From Candidatus Zixiibacteriota bacterium (GTDB lineage: Bacteria; Zixibacteria; MSB-5A5; GN15; JACZUZ01), in assembly GCA_024280835.1 (NCBI GenBank), contig JAJRPJ010000012.1, positions 124,001 to 188,000 on the forward strand: a DNA stretch of 64,000 nt, given 5' to 3'. The notes below the pieces were generated by a model. It made no database searches. It saw only the letters and a list, made by a program, of their open reading frames with translations, and was not told where the DNA came from. The translations under genes were made by a program, and so were the position numbers. This document shows, one piece after another, positions 54,374 through 63,738 of the stretch (positions are counted from its first letter, which is position 1; every line of letters begins with the position of its first letter).

Positions 54374-54826
54374 TCAATTCTGACGATCCAATGGCGCCTT
54401 GATCCGAATATACGTCACCTGTGCAATTGCCAACAGCTTCCCCTCTTCATCCACCAAACTAATCTCACAAGGACAGAGCGTTCTGCCAGCCTTAATAACT
54501 TTGGCTTCGGCAATCACTCTCCCCAAAGCTGGCGCTAAGAAACGGATATTCATATCAGTCGTCGTCAAAGTGTCTTCAACCCCAATAAGAGTCTGAATAG
54601 CAAAACAGGCCGCAGTGTCCGCTAACGCCATCATGATTCCACCATGCAATGAGACAAAGATACCGTCAAGAGTTCCATCACGCACTATACTCATTCGACA
54701 AACACCAGACTCTAGCCCATCGAGATGAATCTTTAGGGATTTCACCAACGGTATCTTGGCGACAATTTGCTCTATCTGGCTTTGTAACTCTGGGTCGATG
54801 ACTTTAGTTGCAGCGGTTTTGGTCAT
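54374..54826 (-). CDS. PaaI-family hotdog thioesterase
   Basis: The 150-residue hotdog-fold protein hydrolyses acyl-CoA thioesters in related members. The catalytic region shows HGGIMMALADTAACFA with the typical Gly-Gly-Asp pattern, then TTTDMNIRFLAPA and the C-terminal strand YIRI. The frame is open to 54961 but the first 45 codons are unconserved, so the ATG at 54826 (MTKTAATK) is used. Natural substrate unknown. Confidence 0.88.
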   Translation of the reverse strand: MTKTAATKVIDPELQSQIEQIVAKIPLVKSLKIHLDGLESGVCRMSIVRDGTLDGIFVSLHGGIMMALADTAACFAIQTLIGVEDTLTTTDMNIRFLAPALGRVIAEAKVIKAGRTLCPCEISLVDEEGKLLAIAQVTYIRIKAPLDRQN

Positions 54827-55118
54827 TTTGTTTTCGCTTTTTGGTATAGACTGAGAAACATTTCTGTACACGCACTGGTTAAGATAATTGCGCCCGATCG
54901 CAAAATAAGGAGGTTTGTCTCCAAAGCAAGACCCAATGATTGCGCTAGGCCAATAAAACACAGATATTGGTCATAGCAAAACGAACGCTGGCTCACTCGG
55001 GTCTTAATATTAGAGCTGAGTTTGCCGAGTTCTCGGGCTAGAAACTAACAACCGCTCAGGCTTACAAGCAACGATGCCAATATAGTCTGTGCGACAAATC
55101 ACAAGGGGTTAAATTAGT

Positions 55119-55532
55119 ATGTATCCACCAGAACTTGTAGCGCCAATGCGCGGAGAATTAACTGATATCGGTTTTGACGAAATGCGCACCGCAGAGGATG
55201 TCGATAAGCTCTTTGCTGACGCGCCAGAGTCGACACTCTTGGTCATCAATTCCGTTTGCGGTTGTAGCGCTGGCGGTTGCCGTCCTGCTGTTAAATTCGC
55301 GCTAGGCGCCGACAAAAAGCCAGTCAGACTAGTCACCGTTTTTGCAGGCCAAGATACCGAAGCCACCGCCAAAATGCGTGAATATATTACTGGCTACGCT
55401 CCATCGTCACCAATGATTGTCCTCTTCAAAGGCAAAGACCCTGTTTTTGCATTAGAGCGTCATCAAATTGAAGGCCGTCACCCACAAGAAATCGGCGCTG
55501 ACTTAGGCGACTCATTCGGACGTTTGCTCTAA
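55119..55532 (+). CDS. Bacilliredoxin, BrxA/BrxB (YphP) family
   Basis: A 137-residue DUF1094 protein. The active site Cys-Gly-Cys at 47-49 (INSVCGCSAGG) is as in BrxA/BrxB, which remove bacillithiol from protein thiols. It ends with the family tail RHQIEGRHPQEIGADL. This suggests the organism uses bacillithiol or a similar thiol. AAGGGG precedes the ATG. The downstream reading frame stays in phase after the stop (see 55773). Confidence 0.93.
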   Translation: MYPPELVAPMRGELTDIGFDEMRTAEDVDKLFADAPESTLLVINSVCGCSAGGCRPAVKFALGADKKPVRLVTVFAGQDTEATAKMREYITGYAPSSPMIVLFKGKDPVFALERHQIEGRHPQEIGADLGDSFGRLL

Positions 55533-55772
55533 AACAGAGCAGAAATACGTGTAGGTGTAATCATCAGTAAATCCAGCGAAACTGGCCGGGAAAAGGGGCG
55601 CAAATCCGACCCACCTAAAATACTTGGGTTCCATATTATTCCTTTTTTCTTAGGAGCTGGCCCTCGCAAGGCCCCCCCCAAGCAATCCGCCAAACAGTCG
55701 AGTGGCTTTGGGGCCTTTCTTGTTCTTTTCGCGTTACTGGGTGTCGGCTACTGGTTTTACACTACCTCACAA

Positions 55773-56033
55773 TTGCGAGCATTGAATCCTGGCGAGATTT
55801 ATGCCACAGGAACTGTTGCTCGTGGCCCTGGCTCTAATTGTTGGATTCTCAATACCAACACTGGAGAAAGATTCAATTTCTTCGGTGTTGGCTTGGGAAA
55901 ACTACGCACTGTAGGTGTCACAGCCAAAGTAGTTGCGCAACCTGAGCTTGATAAAGTCTCACCTTGCAAACAAGGTCGAGTGATTACTATCCTAGACTTC
56001 CGTATTCTCAAGAGACCAAATTATGACCGCTGA
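55773..56033 (+). CDS. small membrane protein, uncertain start
   Basis: No family is recognised. The only canonical start is TTG at 55773, giving 86 residues. The frame is open back to the bacilliredoxin stop at 55532 with coding-like content: a basic stretch (GREKGRKSDPPK), a hydrophobic segment (about 55700-55770; FGAFLVLFALLGVGYWFY) and a K/P linker, but with no ATG, GTG or TTG. The tail after the helix (GEIYATGTVARGPGSNCWILN) looks extracytoplasmic. So the real protein is probably longer and starts at ATT/ATC or CTG, or there is a sequence error near the run of eight C at 55672. It overlaps the tadA start by 11 nt. Confidence 0.45.
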   Translation: MRALNPGEIYATGTVARGPGSNCWILNTNTGERFNFFGVGLGKLRTVGVTAKVVAQPELDKVSPCKQGRVITILDFRILKRPNYDR

Positions 56034-56580
56034 TCAAGACCAATCTAACCAAGAAGAGCAACAAGAACGAAGCACAAAAGGCCATAGCTTGCTCCACGGC
56101 AATCTCTCAGTAGTTAATACCGAAAAGTTTATGATTGAGGCCTTGCGTGAGGCCGAATCCGCTTTCAGAGAAGATGAAACTCCAATCGGCGCAGTAGTCG
56201 TTCACAAAAACAGAATCATAGGCCGTGGCCACAATCGCACAATCTCTCTCTCGGACCCAACAGCACACGCTGAAATGGTTGCTCTGACTTCCGCCTCTGA
56301 AACACTTGGTGAATGGCGTCTGATTGAATGCGATTTGTATTGCACTGTCGAACCCTGTGTCATGTGTGCAGGAGCCTCAGTCTTGGCGCGTGTGCGTAAG
56401 ATTTATTATGGAGCCACAGAACCAAAATTCGGCGGTTGCGGCAGTCTCTTTCAAATCCCTCTCGACACTCGCCTCAATCACCAATGCGAAATTGAAGGTG
56501 GCATCATGGCCCACGAGTCCGCGGAATTGTTACGTGATTTCTTTCAACAGTTACGCCTGAAAAAAGCTAACCGAAACTAG
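56023..56580 (+). CDS. tadA: tRNA-specific adenosine deaminase
   Basis: The 185-residue product deaminates A34 of tRNA-Arg(ACG) to inosine. Zinc ligands: His82 and catalytic Glu84 in AHAEMVAL, Cys112 and Cys115 in EPCVMCAGA. The end GGCGSLFQIPLDTRLNHQCEIEGG matches TadA. About 35 N-terminal residues rich in Gln, Glu and Asn are an extension before the domain; the Met at 37 is an alternative start. It overlaps the small membrane protein by 11 nt, suggesting coupled translation. Confidence 0.93.
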   Translation: MTADQDQSNQEEQQERSTKGHSLLHGNLSVVNTEKFMIEALREAESAFREDETPIGAVVVHKNRIIGRGHNRTISLSDPTAHAEMVALTSASETLGEWRLIECDLYCTVEPCVMCAGASVLARVRKIYYGATEPKFGGCGSLFQIPLDTRLNHQCEIEGGIMAHESAELLRDFFQQLRLKKANRN

Positions 56581-56607
56581 TCGTAAGAGAAACCAAGCGA
56601 GACAATC

Positions 56608-57147
56608 ATGACCACTGATTATGGCCCAAAGTCCGATAGTGTTGCCAATAAATACGGCCTGAACTTAATCAAGATTCAATTCAACGCTATGGTGTTAAGT
56701 ATGCTACTCGGCTTTGTCCTACCCATCGCCTATGTAGCATTTGCTTATAGCCAACAGGACATTTATGCTGGACTTAAAGCAGACTCTACCCTCGAAGTAT
56801 TTTTCTGGTCTCTGATTGCTATCAGCATTCTGGGATTAGGACTAGGACTTTTCCTAAGAAAGAATTTGTTTTCAAAACCACTAATTGCCTCAGAAGCGGC
56901 TTTCGCTCATGACTTCACCGAAGGTGTCAAACGAATCAATACTATCGTTGCCGCGTTTGCCAATGCAATTGGTGTCTATGGCATATTCCAATTTTTCATG
57001 GGAGCTGACTTCGAAGTGGTTATGCTCTTCTCAATCTTCGCAATAATTGCCTCCCAAATATTGCGGCTCCGAGGCCCATTCCTTGAGAAAGCGCTGGTCA
57101 CACAAGACGAACATGTCTCTGCTGGCCGATTTCGTGCATCCAAATAG
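56608..57147 (+). CDS. hypothetical four-helix membrane protein
   Basis: The 179-residue product has four hydrophobic segments (about 25-45, 60-82, 110-130, 134-150), a hydrophilic N-terminus and a basic C-terminal tail. Family is not recognised. It starts 27 nt after tadA in the same direction, so co-transcription is likely. It ends upstream of tRNA-Ser. Confidence 0.65.
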   Translation: MTTDYGPKSDSVANKYGLNLIKIQFNAMVLSMLLGFVLPIAYVAFAYSQQDIYAGLKADSTLEVFFWSLIAISILGLGLGLFLRKNLFSKPLIASEAAFAHDFTEGVKRINTIVAAFANAIGVYGIFQFFMGADFEVVMLFSIFAIIASQILRLRGPFLEKALVTQDEHVSAGRFRASK

Positions 57148-57234
57148 ATTTTCCGCAAAGCAAGTTATTGAGCTTGAAATATTTCACTAAAACTGCGCTT
57201 TACATCAAAATAAGAAACGCCTACATTCGGCCTT

Positions 57235-57322
57235 GGAGAGATGCCGGAGTGGTCGAACGGGATGGTCTCGAAAATCATTGAATCGCAAGATTCCCAGGGT
57301 TCGAATCCCTGTCTCTCCGCCA
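57235..57322 (+). tRNA. tRNA-Ser (CGA anticodon)
   Basis: The acceptor GGAGAGA/TCTCTCC is followed by GCCA. The anticodon loop CTCGAAA gives CGA (reads TCG). The long variable arm GAATC-GCAA-GATTC marks a class II tRNA, and the T arm is CAGGG-TTCGAAT-CCCTG. Here the CCA end is encoded, unlike the other two tRNAs. Confidence 0.97.
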
Positions 57323-57429
57323 TTTATTTTCTAACCAACCTAATTTAATATGTGACAACAAACTACTGGCGTAGTCCTCTCCGCCAACGTGTCTTTCTAA
57401 CCGTACTCTAACGGAGTCGGAGATACACT

Positions 57430-57570
57430 ATGGCCAGCATTCAATCAAAGAAATCCAAAACAGGTAAACTGACCCACTATGTAGTTATTGCCTACGCTGG
57501 CAAACTGTATGTCGTCAAACAAAGTGGACATTTTGTTGTTAGAAGTTATATACTGCTCCCCATTAGTTGA
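57430..57570 (+). pseudogene. N-terminal fragment of an IS1634-type transposase
   Basis: A 46-codon frame starts MASIQSKKSKTGK...YVVIAYAGK, the typical N-terminus of IS1634/IS4-like transposases (a basic start, then a short YVV segment), and stops at 57568. Nothing of the DDE domain follows. It lies about 100 nt after tRNA-Ser. Identity to IS1634 rests on the N-terminal pattern only. Confidence 0.5.
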
Positions 57571-57579
57571 CGCGTTCGG

Positions 57580-57855
57580 TTAAGTAAGTATCTTGTGAAA
57601 AGAATCACAGGATTGTCTAACTATTTCTCCCGATTCATCTGTTGTTGGATTCCAGTCTTTCTTCCCGAAGAGGAAGTGATAGAGCCTCAGTTCGAATTGA
57701 TTATTAAGTTTCTCGTGTAGAAACTTCGCGTCGTCTTTAATGTCTTTCGGACCACTTCGGGAAAGAGGCTCTAGCATTTCGAGAATCCAATTCAGAACGA
57801 ACGGATCTTTGTTGTCCGCAAGTTTGTGAAACGCTGTGAAAATGAATTCTCGCAC
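57580..57855 (-). CDS. hypothetical protein, possible truncated gene
   Basis: The 91-residue frame starts at a GTG directly after an in-frame stop. Content looks protein-like (KDPFVLNWILEMLEPLSR, RLYHFLFGKKDWNP) but I know no family. It lies in the patch between tRNA-Ser, the transposase remnant and the respiratory cluster, so it may be the remnant of a larger gene. Low certainty. Confidence 0.35.
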   Translation of the reverse strand: MREFIFTAFHKLADNKDPFVLNWILEMLEPLSRSGPKDIKDDAKFLHEKLNNQFELRLYHFLFGKKDWNPTTDESGEIVRQSCDSFHKILT

Positions 57856-57997
57856 CTAGCACAGTCGAACAACTTCGAGAGAGGCTTTTCTTGTTTGCCG
57901 ATTATCGCAATTGTATTCTATGGCACGTTTCTACCGTCATTGGTTGAACGGAGAATCGGTGACAAAATTATCTGGTCAGCCCAATACTCTAGAAGAG

Positions 57998-58034
57998 GTA
58001 AGCGTCCGACTGATACAGATTGCCGGACGCTTAC
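57998..58034. terminator. 11-bp inverted repeat, possible terminator
   Basis: GTAAGCGTCCG and CGGACGCTTAC flank a 15-nt loop. It lies about 55 nt after the end of the cytochrome gene on the minus strand, but no T run follows on either side, so a role as terminator is only possible. Confidence 0.4.
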
Positions 58035-58089
58035 CATGATGGGCTCCCACTAGAAGGGAAGAACCTGATGGGTTCTGTTATGGGAAACC

Positions 58090-59235
58090 TTAGTGCTTGG
58101 TTTGCACTAGATACTCGGCGATAGCTGATATTTCTCCATTTTGCATAATCGGCCAATCGATGTCCTGATCGAGGCAGGCCTCGACCATTTCTGGAACATG
58201 GCTCCACATTTGGGCCAGAAGTTCATCTCTCTTTTCCGGAATAACGAGATCATCAGAGCCGACTTCGTGGCATGAGGCGCAGGACCTAGTTTCGAACAGC
58301 AATGCCCCCAAAACCGTATCATCTTTGTAACGTTCAAATCTTACGCCATACCAATAAGCCACAAGGTCCGCCAGCGTTTGGGAGTTGACATCCGGTTCGC
58401 TTGTTGACTTTCCAGAAACGCGCCACATTCGCGGACTGTGATTCCAAAACGCAGTTAGGACACTTCCTATCTCAAGCCGCGAATTGCTTTCCATACCGTA
58501 CGATTCACCCTTTCTGTGATTGGCGTTAACGTCATTGTTGTGGCATGAGCTACATTGCAATTCGGCAAACCATTGTTTGCCAAGCCAGGAATCACCAGGA
58601 GCTAGGTAGCGCTCTGGCACTGATTCGCCGTCCTGTGATGCTTGATCAGTAAGGAACGAGAGAAAGTCCTTCACGTCAGCCTTGCGCATCCGTTTCCACG
58701 TGACTTGCGAGCCTTCACCTTTACTGCGTACACTCCTACCATGCTTCCAAAGCGCATCAAGAGCAGCAAGTGGAGAACGGAATGTGCCTTGCATTCGTTT
58801 GCTAATGTGGCAGCTTCCACATCCGTTGCCATGAAATAGAGTTGCTCCATGCTCCACATCGGCGTTTTCGACATAGTCACCAAGCATATTCTGATACACG
58901 CCGATGAAAGAAGCAACGCGAACAAGGTCATCGGATTGCAAGGTCGGGAATTCAATGCCAAGCTCGTTCATTTTGGTCAACATCACAGGGGCCTTATTCC
59001 ACATACGTCCGACAATATCTGAAAAATTCCCACTTAAGGAAGTGCGCGCCAAGTCTGGTCCATAAGCGTCCCAACGAGCATCTATCAAATGACAACGCAC
59101 ACACTGCTTTTTCTCGAACGTTTGCACGGCATTCATTGGTGTGGCAACTTCCCCCCGCTTAGCTGTTGCGGCCAGCAATGAAGTGGAAAACAGAGCCGTT
59201 GCGATTAATCCTATGATAATACGCTGAATGTTCAT
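58090..59235 (-). CDS. Four-haem cytochrome c of the Qrc-like cluster
   Basis: The 381-residue exported cytochrome has a signal peptide (IQRIIIGLIATALFSTSLLA) and four covalent haem sites: CVRCH, CGSCH, CSSCH and CASCH. The first half (YGPDLART...) and second half look like mono- or dihaem cytochrome c domains. It would take electrons from or give them to the membrane complex encoded upstream. The ATG at 59235 shares ATGA with the stop of the NrfD-type gene, so translation is coupled. Upstream codons to 59424 are not used. Confidence 0.88.
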   Translation of the reverse strand: MNIQRIIIGLIATALFSTSLLAATAKRGEVATPMNAVQTFEKKQCVRCHLIDARWDAYGPDLARTSLSGNFSDIVGRMWNKAPVMLTKMNELGIEFPTLQSDDLVRVASFIGVYQNMLGDYVENADVEHGATLFHGNGCGSCHISKRMQGTFRSPLAALDALWKHGRSVRSKGEGSQVTWKRMRKADVKDFLSFLTDQASQDGESVPERYLAPGDSWLGKQWFAELQCSSCHNNDVNANHRKGESYGMESNSRLEIGSVLTAFWNHSPRMWRVSGKSTSEPDVNSQTLADLVAYWYGVRFERYKDDTVLGALLFETRSCASCHEVGSDDLVIPEKRDELLAQMWSHVPEMVEACLDQDIDWPIMQNGEISAIAEYLVQTKH

Positions 59236-60593
59236 GAGCGGTCTTTCGTTTCCTGTACGCTGATACCAAAATATGACATAAATCGTTTTGTAATTATTGA
59301 CACAGAGCTTTCGAGTCCTTCTTTCATTTCCCAAATTGAGACAATCGGGAAAACTTTGGAAAAGAACATATATAGCAGAGCGAAACCAGCAAAACATCCA
59401 GCCATCAAGGACAACTCGACCCACGAGGGTGAATATACTCCAATGGGATACGGCAAACGAGTATGGGAGAGTGACGGTACAACAATAGTGTATCTCTCAA
59501 GCCACATTCCAATATTCACACTTATCGATGCGATGAAGATGCGAGGAATTGTTCTGTTCTTTTTTCTAAAGAGCAGAGAAAACGGAATAACAAAGCAAGT
59601 GACTATCATCCCCCAAAACATGTATGCGAAATGTCCTGAGAACTTTGCGGCGAAGACGGACATTTCTCTTGGTTCATTGCCATAGAAAGTTGTCATGTAT
59701 TCGTTGACAGTAAAATAGAGCCAAAGGACGCTCATTACGACAAGTAGGGAGCTTAACTGCTTAAAGTGGATAGGCAGAAGATATTTTTCCAATCCGAGAA
59801 ACTTGCGAAACAATATCATAGCTGTTAAGAGAGCGCCAATCCCTGAGAAAATCGCTCCGACTACAAAGAAGGGGCCGAAGATAGAGGAATGCCACATTGG
59901 CTGAACAGTCATCGCAAACACCCAGGAGACTACTGTGTGCACCGACACAGCTATCGGGAGGATAATCAGCGCGGCGATAGTGATGATTCTTTCGAGTTTG
60001 AGTCTTTGACGCTCTGAATCATCCCAGCGAAGTATTCGTACAATAAAACGATAGAGCCTGCCGCGCCATCCTCCGATTCTATCTTTGAGGAGGAAAATAT
60101 CAGGTATCAATGGGATGAACAAATAGAACGTGCTTCCCATTAGATACAAGGTGACACTACAGATGTCCCATATCAACGGAGATGTAAAATTGGGGTGCAG
60201 CGCTATACTGAGAATTCTGTCGGGTCTACCTAAATCGAAGAATACGTTCGCGATTCCGAAAAACAGAACCGCCACAGTGATAACTTCGGCCATGCGGGTT
60301 ATTGGCCTGCGCCACTCGGCGTTTGTCATACGCAGGATGGCTGAAATCAATGTTCCGGCATGGGACACGCCGATGAAAAATACGAAGTTTGTAATGTAGA
60401 TGCCCCAGAACACCGAACGGTTAAGACCAGTCACCCCTAAACCGTGACTGACTTGCCAGACCCAGGAAAACGCGGCCCAGCCCACAACAGCAAGAAGCAC
60501 GGTTACCGCAACCTTAAACTCTCTGCTGGTTGTTTGCAGTGGCTCTAGCAGGCGACTATCGTCAAACTCGTGTGTTACCGCATTCGTATCCAT
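59232..60593 (-). CDS. NrfD/PsrC-type quinone-interacting membrane subunit
   Basis: The 453-residue protein has about nine or ten transmembrane helices of the NrfD/PsrC/QrcD family, which bind (mena)quinone and anchor Fe-S/molybdopterin subunits. Helices are hydrophobic with few charges; typical segments are SVFWGIYITNFVFFIGVSHAGT, with the His of the quinone site, and NVFFDLGRPDR. It starts one nt into the stop of the Fe-S gene (TAATG) and ends in the cytochrome start (ATGA), so three cistrons are tightly coupled. Confidence 0.9.
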   Translation of the reverse strand: MDTNAVTHEFDDSRLLEPLQTTSREFKVAVTVLLAVVGWAAFSWVWQVSHGLGVTGLNRSVFWGIYITNFVFFIGVSHAGTLISAILRMTNAEWRRPITRMAEVITVAVLFFGIANVFFDLGRPDRILSIALHPNFTSPLIWDICSVTLYLMGSTFYLFIPLIPDIFLLKDRIGGWRGRLYRFIVRILRWDDSERQRLKLERIITIAALIILPIAVSVHTVVSWVFAMTVQPMWHSSIFGPFFVVGAIFSGIGALLTAMILFRKFLGLEKYLLPIHFKQLSSLLVVMSVLWLYFTVNEYMTTFYGNEPREMSVFAAKFSGHFAYMFWGMIVTCFVIPFSLLFRKKNRTIPRIFIASISVNIGMWLERYTIVVPSLSHTRLPYPIGVYSPSWVELSLMAGCFAGFALLYMFFSKVFPIVSIWEMKEGLESSVSIITKRFMSYFGISVQETKDRS

Positions 60594-61273
60594 TATTCTA
60601 TCGCTCTCAGATAGCGTACCTTCGGTTTAGTTCCTAAATCACCCATCAACTGATATGCTCGTGAATCATTCGCCGCTCTGGATACATCAGATGACGGATT
60701 ATCTAAATCTCCAAATGTAATCGCTTTGGTAGGACAACTCTCGGCGCACGCAGGATTGTAGTCACCCTCTTCAAGCGTTCGCCCTTCGGCGCGAGCCTTT
60801 TCTCTAGCGATAATCAACCGGTGATGGCAAAAGGTGCACTTTTCAATAACACCCACCGGCCGCACTGAGACATCAGGGTTGTGCGCTTGTTCCATTTCCT
60901 CAGGCCATTCCGGAGCGAACCAGTTGAAGTACTTGACTGTGTACGGACAGGCGTTAGCGCAATACCTACACCCGATACAACGCGGGTAAATTTGCGCAAC
61001 TATTCCCTCATTGTTCTTATAGGTCGCAGAAACCGGACAGACTCGCGTGCAAGGCGGTGAGTCGCAGTGTTGACACAATAGAGGTGTCATTGTTTGTTCG
61101 ACTGAATCGCGCTCCTCGCCCATAGGAATAACTTGTATCCATGAGATACTTCGACGTAACTTTGATTGCTCAAAATTTCCAAACGGGATATTATTTTCTT
61201 GAGTGCAAGCCTGTGTGCAGGCCTGACAGCCAATACAACGATCCAAATCTATCACCATTCCCCAACGTGGCAT
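60593..61273 (-). CDS. Four-cluster Fe-S subunit (PsrB/QrcC-like)
   Basis: The 226-residue ferredoxin-like electron-transfer protein has four Cys groups, each for a [4Fe-4S] cluster: Cys13, 16, 19, 23 (CIGCQACTQAC); CQHCDSPPCTRVCP; CIGCRYCANACP; and CTFCHH ... CAESCP. It carries electrons between the molybdopterin-family subunit and the NrfD-type quinone subunit. There is no Tat signal, so it is probably co-exported with the catalytic partner if that is periplasmic. The catalytic gene ends 5 nt upstream. Confidence 0.93.
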   Translation of the reverse strand: MPRWGMVIDLDRCIGCQACTQACTQENNIPFGNFEQSKLRRSISWIQVIPMGEERDSVEQTMTPLLCQHCDSPPCTRVCPVSATYKNNEGIVAQIYPRCIGCRYCANACPYTVKYFNWFAPEWPEEMEQAHNPDVSVRPVGVIEKCTFCHHRLIIAREKARAEGRTLEEGDYNPACAESCPTKAITFGDLDNPSSDVSRAANDSRAYQLMGDLGTKPKVRYLRAIE

Positions 61274-61278
61274 GATAA

Positions 61279-63597
61279 TTATACCTTTCGCACCTTGAGT
61301 TCAAATCCAGTAGTCAACGGCTTGGTTCCAAGCTGTTTGTCATATGCGGTCGCTACAAGTGGTTGCCGCATATTCTCGCGCACCCATCTTCCGTCACCTA
61401 GTCCAAACATTTCAATTGGCAACGCCGCGATATCCGGATGCAACCTCAGATTGAGTGTCACTCGACATTCGCGAGAGCCATCAGAAGTTTTTATTTCTAC
61501 TGTGTCATCTTCTATAACATTTAGCTTTGCGGCTAAATCCGGATGTAACTCAAGCCATGGCGCCCAGCCGTAAATTATACCGGGTTCGACAAATTCGAGC
61601 AGGTGGGGCACATTGCCGTATGGCAATGCAGATAACGCAAGGGCCGAAATTGGCGCCACACGCAGGGAGCTCCATTTCCCGTCTAGAGATGACGGCGAAG
61701 GAACTGGTAGATTCTCGGCTACCAGAGAGTTTGCCGCTAGTTTATTGGAAAGAGGCTGTAGCTTGATACGTCTACCACCACCAAATGTCCGCTTTCTTCT
61801 TGCCGAAACCGGGACGAACGGATCTGTCCAACCACCTTTTTCTGAAAGACGGCTTTCGAAAGATGAAAAGTCTTTGAAGTCTGATGACCACCAGCCGCCG
61901 GACTCCATGTTTTCAACCCAGTCACGAGTAACTTTTGTATCAAATGGCAAACCGCGTTTCAAGGCAAAGAGCTCGCGGTGTAATTCTTTACGGATGCTCT
62001 GAACTTGTGATTCGGAATCACTCCAGGAAATCGTTCCGTTATTGAGGAAATCGTCATTCAACAAATGTAACAATACATCATTAGTGTCTTTGCCGTCGGC
62101 CAAAGGCTCAACAACCGCCTCGGCGACTCCCAGCGAGGGGAATTCGAGAGAGGGAGCGCCTATCACATCATGCTTCCTTTCCAGAAAATCCAAATCGGGC
62201 AAGACGATGTCCGCTAATTGCGCGCCAGCGTCTGGATACGGAGAAAAACTCACTACAAATGGAATCTGTTGAATGAATTCATCCCAACCCGGCACTGTGG
62301 TAGAAAGGAGGCCGCAATTCACTCTGTCAATAAGCAGAACTTGCGGCAACATGGCGTTGTTATGTAGCGCAATTTGGACAACCTCCGCAATCAGACTTTG
62401 TTTGTCAGAGTTGCCAGTGATAGTTGATTTTGCTTTGCGTACAGATGTAAGCGGTAGATTCTCTTGCAGAACCATCCCACCGCGCATACCAATGCTTCCT
62501 AACATTGCGTTCAAAGCAACGTACGTCATTTGCTCTGCGACACCGGAGTTTTGTGGCCGACGCTCACCTAGAGCTAGCGGGCGCTCACTTGAAGCAATTC
62601 TCCGCGCCAGAATGTTGATAGTTTCTATGGGCACACCTGTTTCTGAACTAACGTATTCAGTAGCGTACTTTTCTAGAATCATCTCCCTGAATTCAGAAAA
62701 ACCCTCGCAATGCTCTTTGACATAACTATTATTATACAGACCTTCACGCAAAAGCACATGCACAAGCCCTAAGGCAAGCGTTGCTGAGGTGTAAGGCTTC
62801 ACCTCGATATATTCATCCGCGACACGTCCTTCTTGACCGCGACGACTTCCAATGAATATCATTGAGCCGCGACGCTCCCGGCCTCGGCGGAAATCGCCAT
62901 ACATCTTAGCCAGCGCGGTTGAATTGCCCCACCCGCTAAAAACTGGAGTGTCAAAGACAACAAGCAGATCCGCTCGCTCAATATCATACACGGGCCAATC
63001 TGTATAGCCACACATGCGCTCCAACGCTATGCGGGCTGAATTGTCTCTTTGCGTGTTTATCGGAATTAGACCTTCTAGCGAACCCAGCTTAGAGAGCGTC
63101 CTCGCAAATAGCTCTGTACGCAAGCTTCTCTCATCAGGGCACAAAGCCATTACAGGCATTGTATTTCTCGAAGATGATTTTTGCGCTATTTTGATTTGAG
63201 CGCGCAGTTTTTCCAGCCCAGCGTTCCAAGTTATCGACTTCCAACTCAGTGAATCACCTGAACCGGCGCGCTCGACTGGTCCAGCCAGTCTATCAGGATT
63301 GTAGTGTAGCTCTAATCCCATCTGGCCGCGCGGGCAAAGTCCACCTTCGCCAATTGGACAATCCGGATTCCCTGTGATACGCACCGGAACACCGTCAACC
63401 AGGCGCACCCGAATACCACATCCTGCCGGGCACATTCCGCACACTCCGGTGCGAATGGTTTCTTTTTGCATACGGAAGTTAGCGCCTAGATAGTAATCTT
63501 CGTATGGCAATATCTGACTTTTGAAATACCATCCCCCTAAAGTTCCAACTAGGGTAAAGCCGGTAAAGGCTAGGAAATCTCGGCGTGTAATATTCAT
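61279..63597 (-). CDS. Molybdopterin-oxidoreductase-family subunit (QrcB-like)
   Basis: The 772-residue protein has a Tat-type start (TRRDFLAF then a hydrophobic stretch) and the [4Fe-4S] ligands Cys53, Cys56, Cys60 and Cys88 (CGMCPAGC ... GLCPRG). It belongs to the DMSO-reductase superfamily. The region where the usual Cys/Ser/Sec/Asp metal ligand lies (about 180-215; NSARIALERMCGYTDWPVYDI) does not show the standard pattern, as in QrcB and ActB, which lack molybdenum. With the multihaem cytochrome, Fe-S and NrfD genes it matches the QrcABCD gene order (menaquinone reductase). A true molybdoenzyme is not excluded. Confidence 0.85.
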   Translation of the reverse strand: MNITRRDFLAFTGFTLVGTLGGWYFKSQILPYEDYYLGANFRMQKETIRTGVCGMCPAGCGIRVRLVDGVPVRITGNPDCPIGEGGLCPRGQMGLELHYNPDRLAGPVERAGSGDSLSWKSITWNAGLEKLRAQIKIAQKSSSRNTMPVMALCPDERSLRTELFARTLSKLGSLEGLIPINTQRDNSARIALERMCGYTDWPVYDIERADLLVVFDTPVFSGWGNSTALAKMYGDFRRGRERRGSMIFIGSRRGQEGRVADEYIEVKPYTSATLALGLVHVLLREGLYNNSYVKEHCEGFSEFREMILEKYATEYVSSETGVPIETINILARRIASSERPLALGERRPQNSGVAEQMTYVALNAMLGSIGMRGGMVLQENLPLTSVRKAKSTITGNSDKQSLIAEVVQIALHNNAMLPQVLLIDRVNCGLLSTTVPGWDEFIQQIPFVVSFSPYPDAGAQLADIVLPDLDFLERKHDVIGAPSLEFPSLGVAEAVVEPLADGKDTNDVLLHLLNDDFLNNGTISWSDSESQVQSIRKELHRELFALKRGLPFDTKVTRDWVENMESGGWWSSDFKDFSSFESRLSEKGGWTDPFVPVSARRKRTFGGGRRIKLQPLSNKLAANSLVAENLPVPSPSSLDGKWSSLRVAPISALALSALPYGNVPHLLEFVEPGIIYGWAPWLELHPDLAAKLNVIEDDTVEIKTSDGSRECRVTLNLRLHPDIAALPIEMFGLGDGRWVRENMRQPLVATAYDKQLGTKPLTTGFELKVRKV

Positions 63598-63738
63598 GAT
63601 TGCGTATTAGAGGTTATTGGTTCAATCCCAGTAGTTGTCTTATTGACTTGTTGTTTTGTTGTCTGTATTCGAATCGTTAGTGTTACAGTCTTTTTCAGAA
63701 TCGTTTTCAGCATCTTTTTCTTTTGCCGTGGGTTTCAG

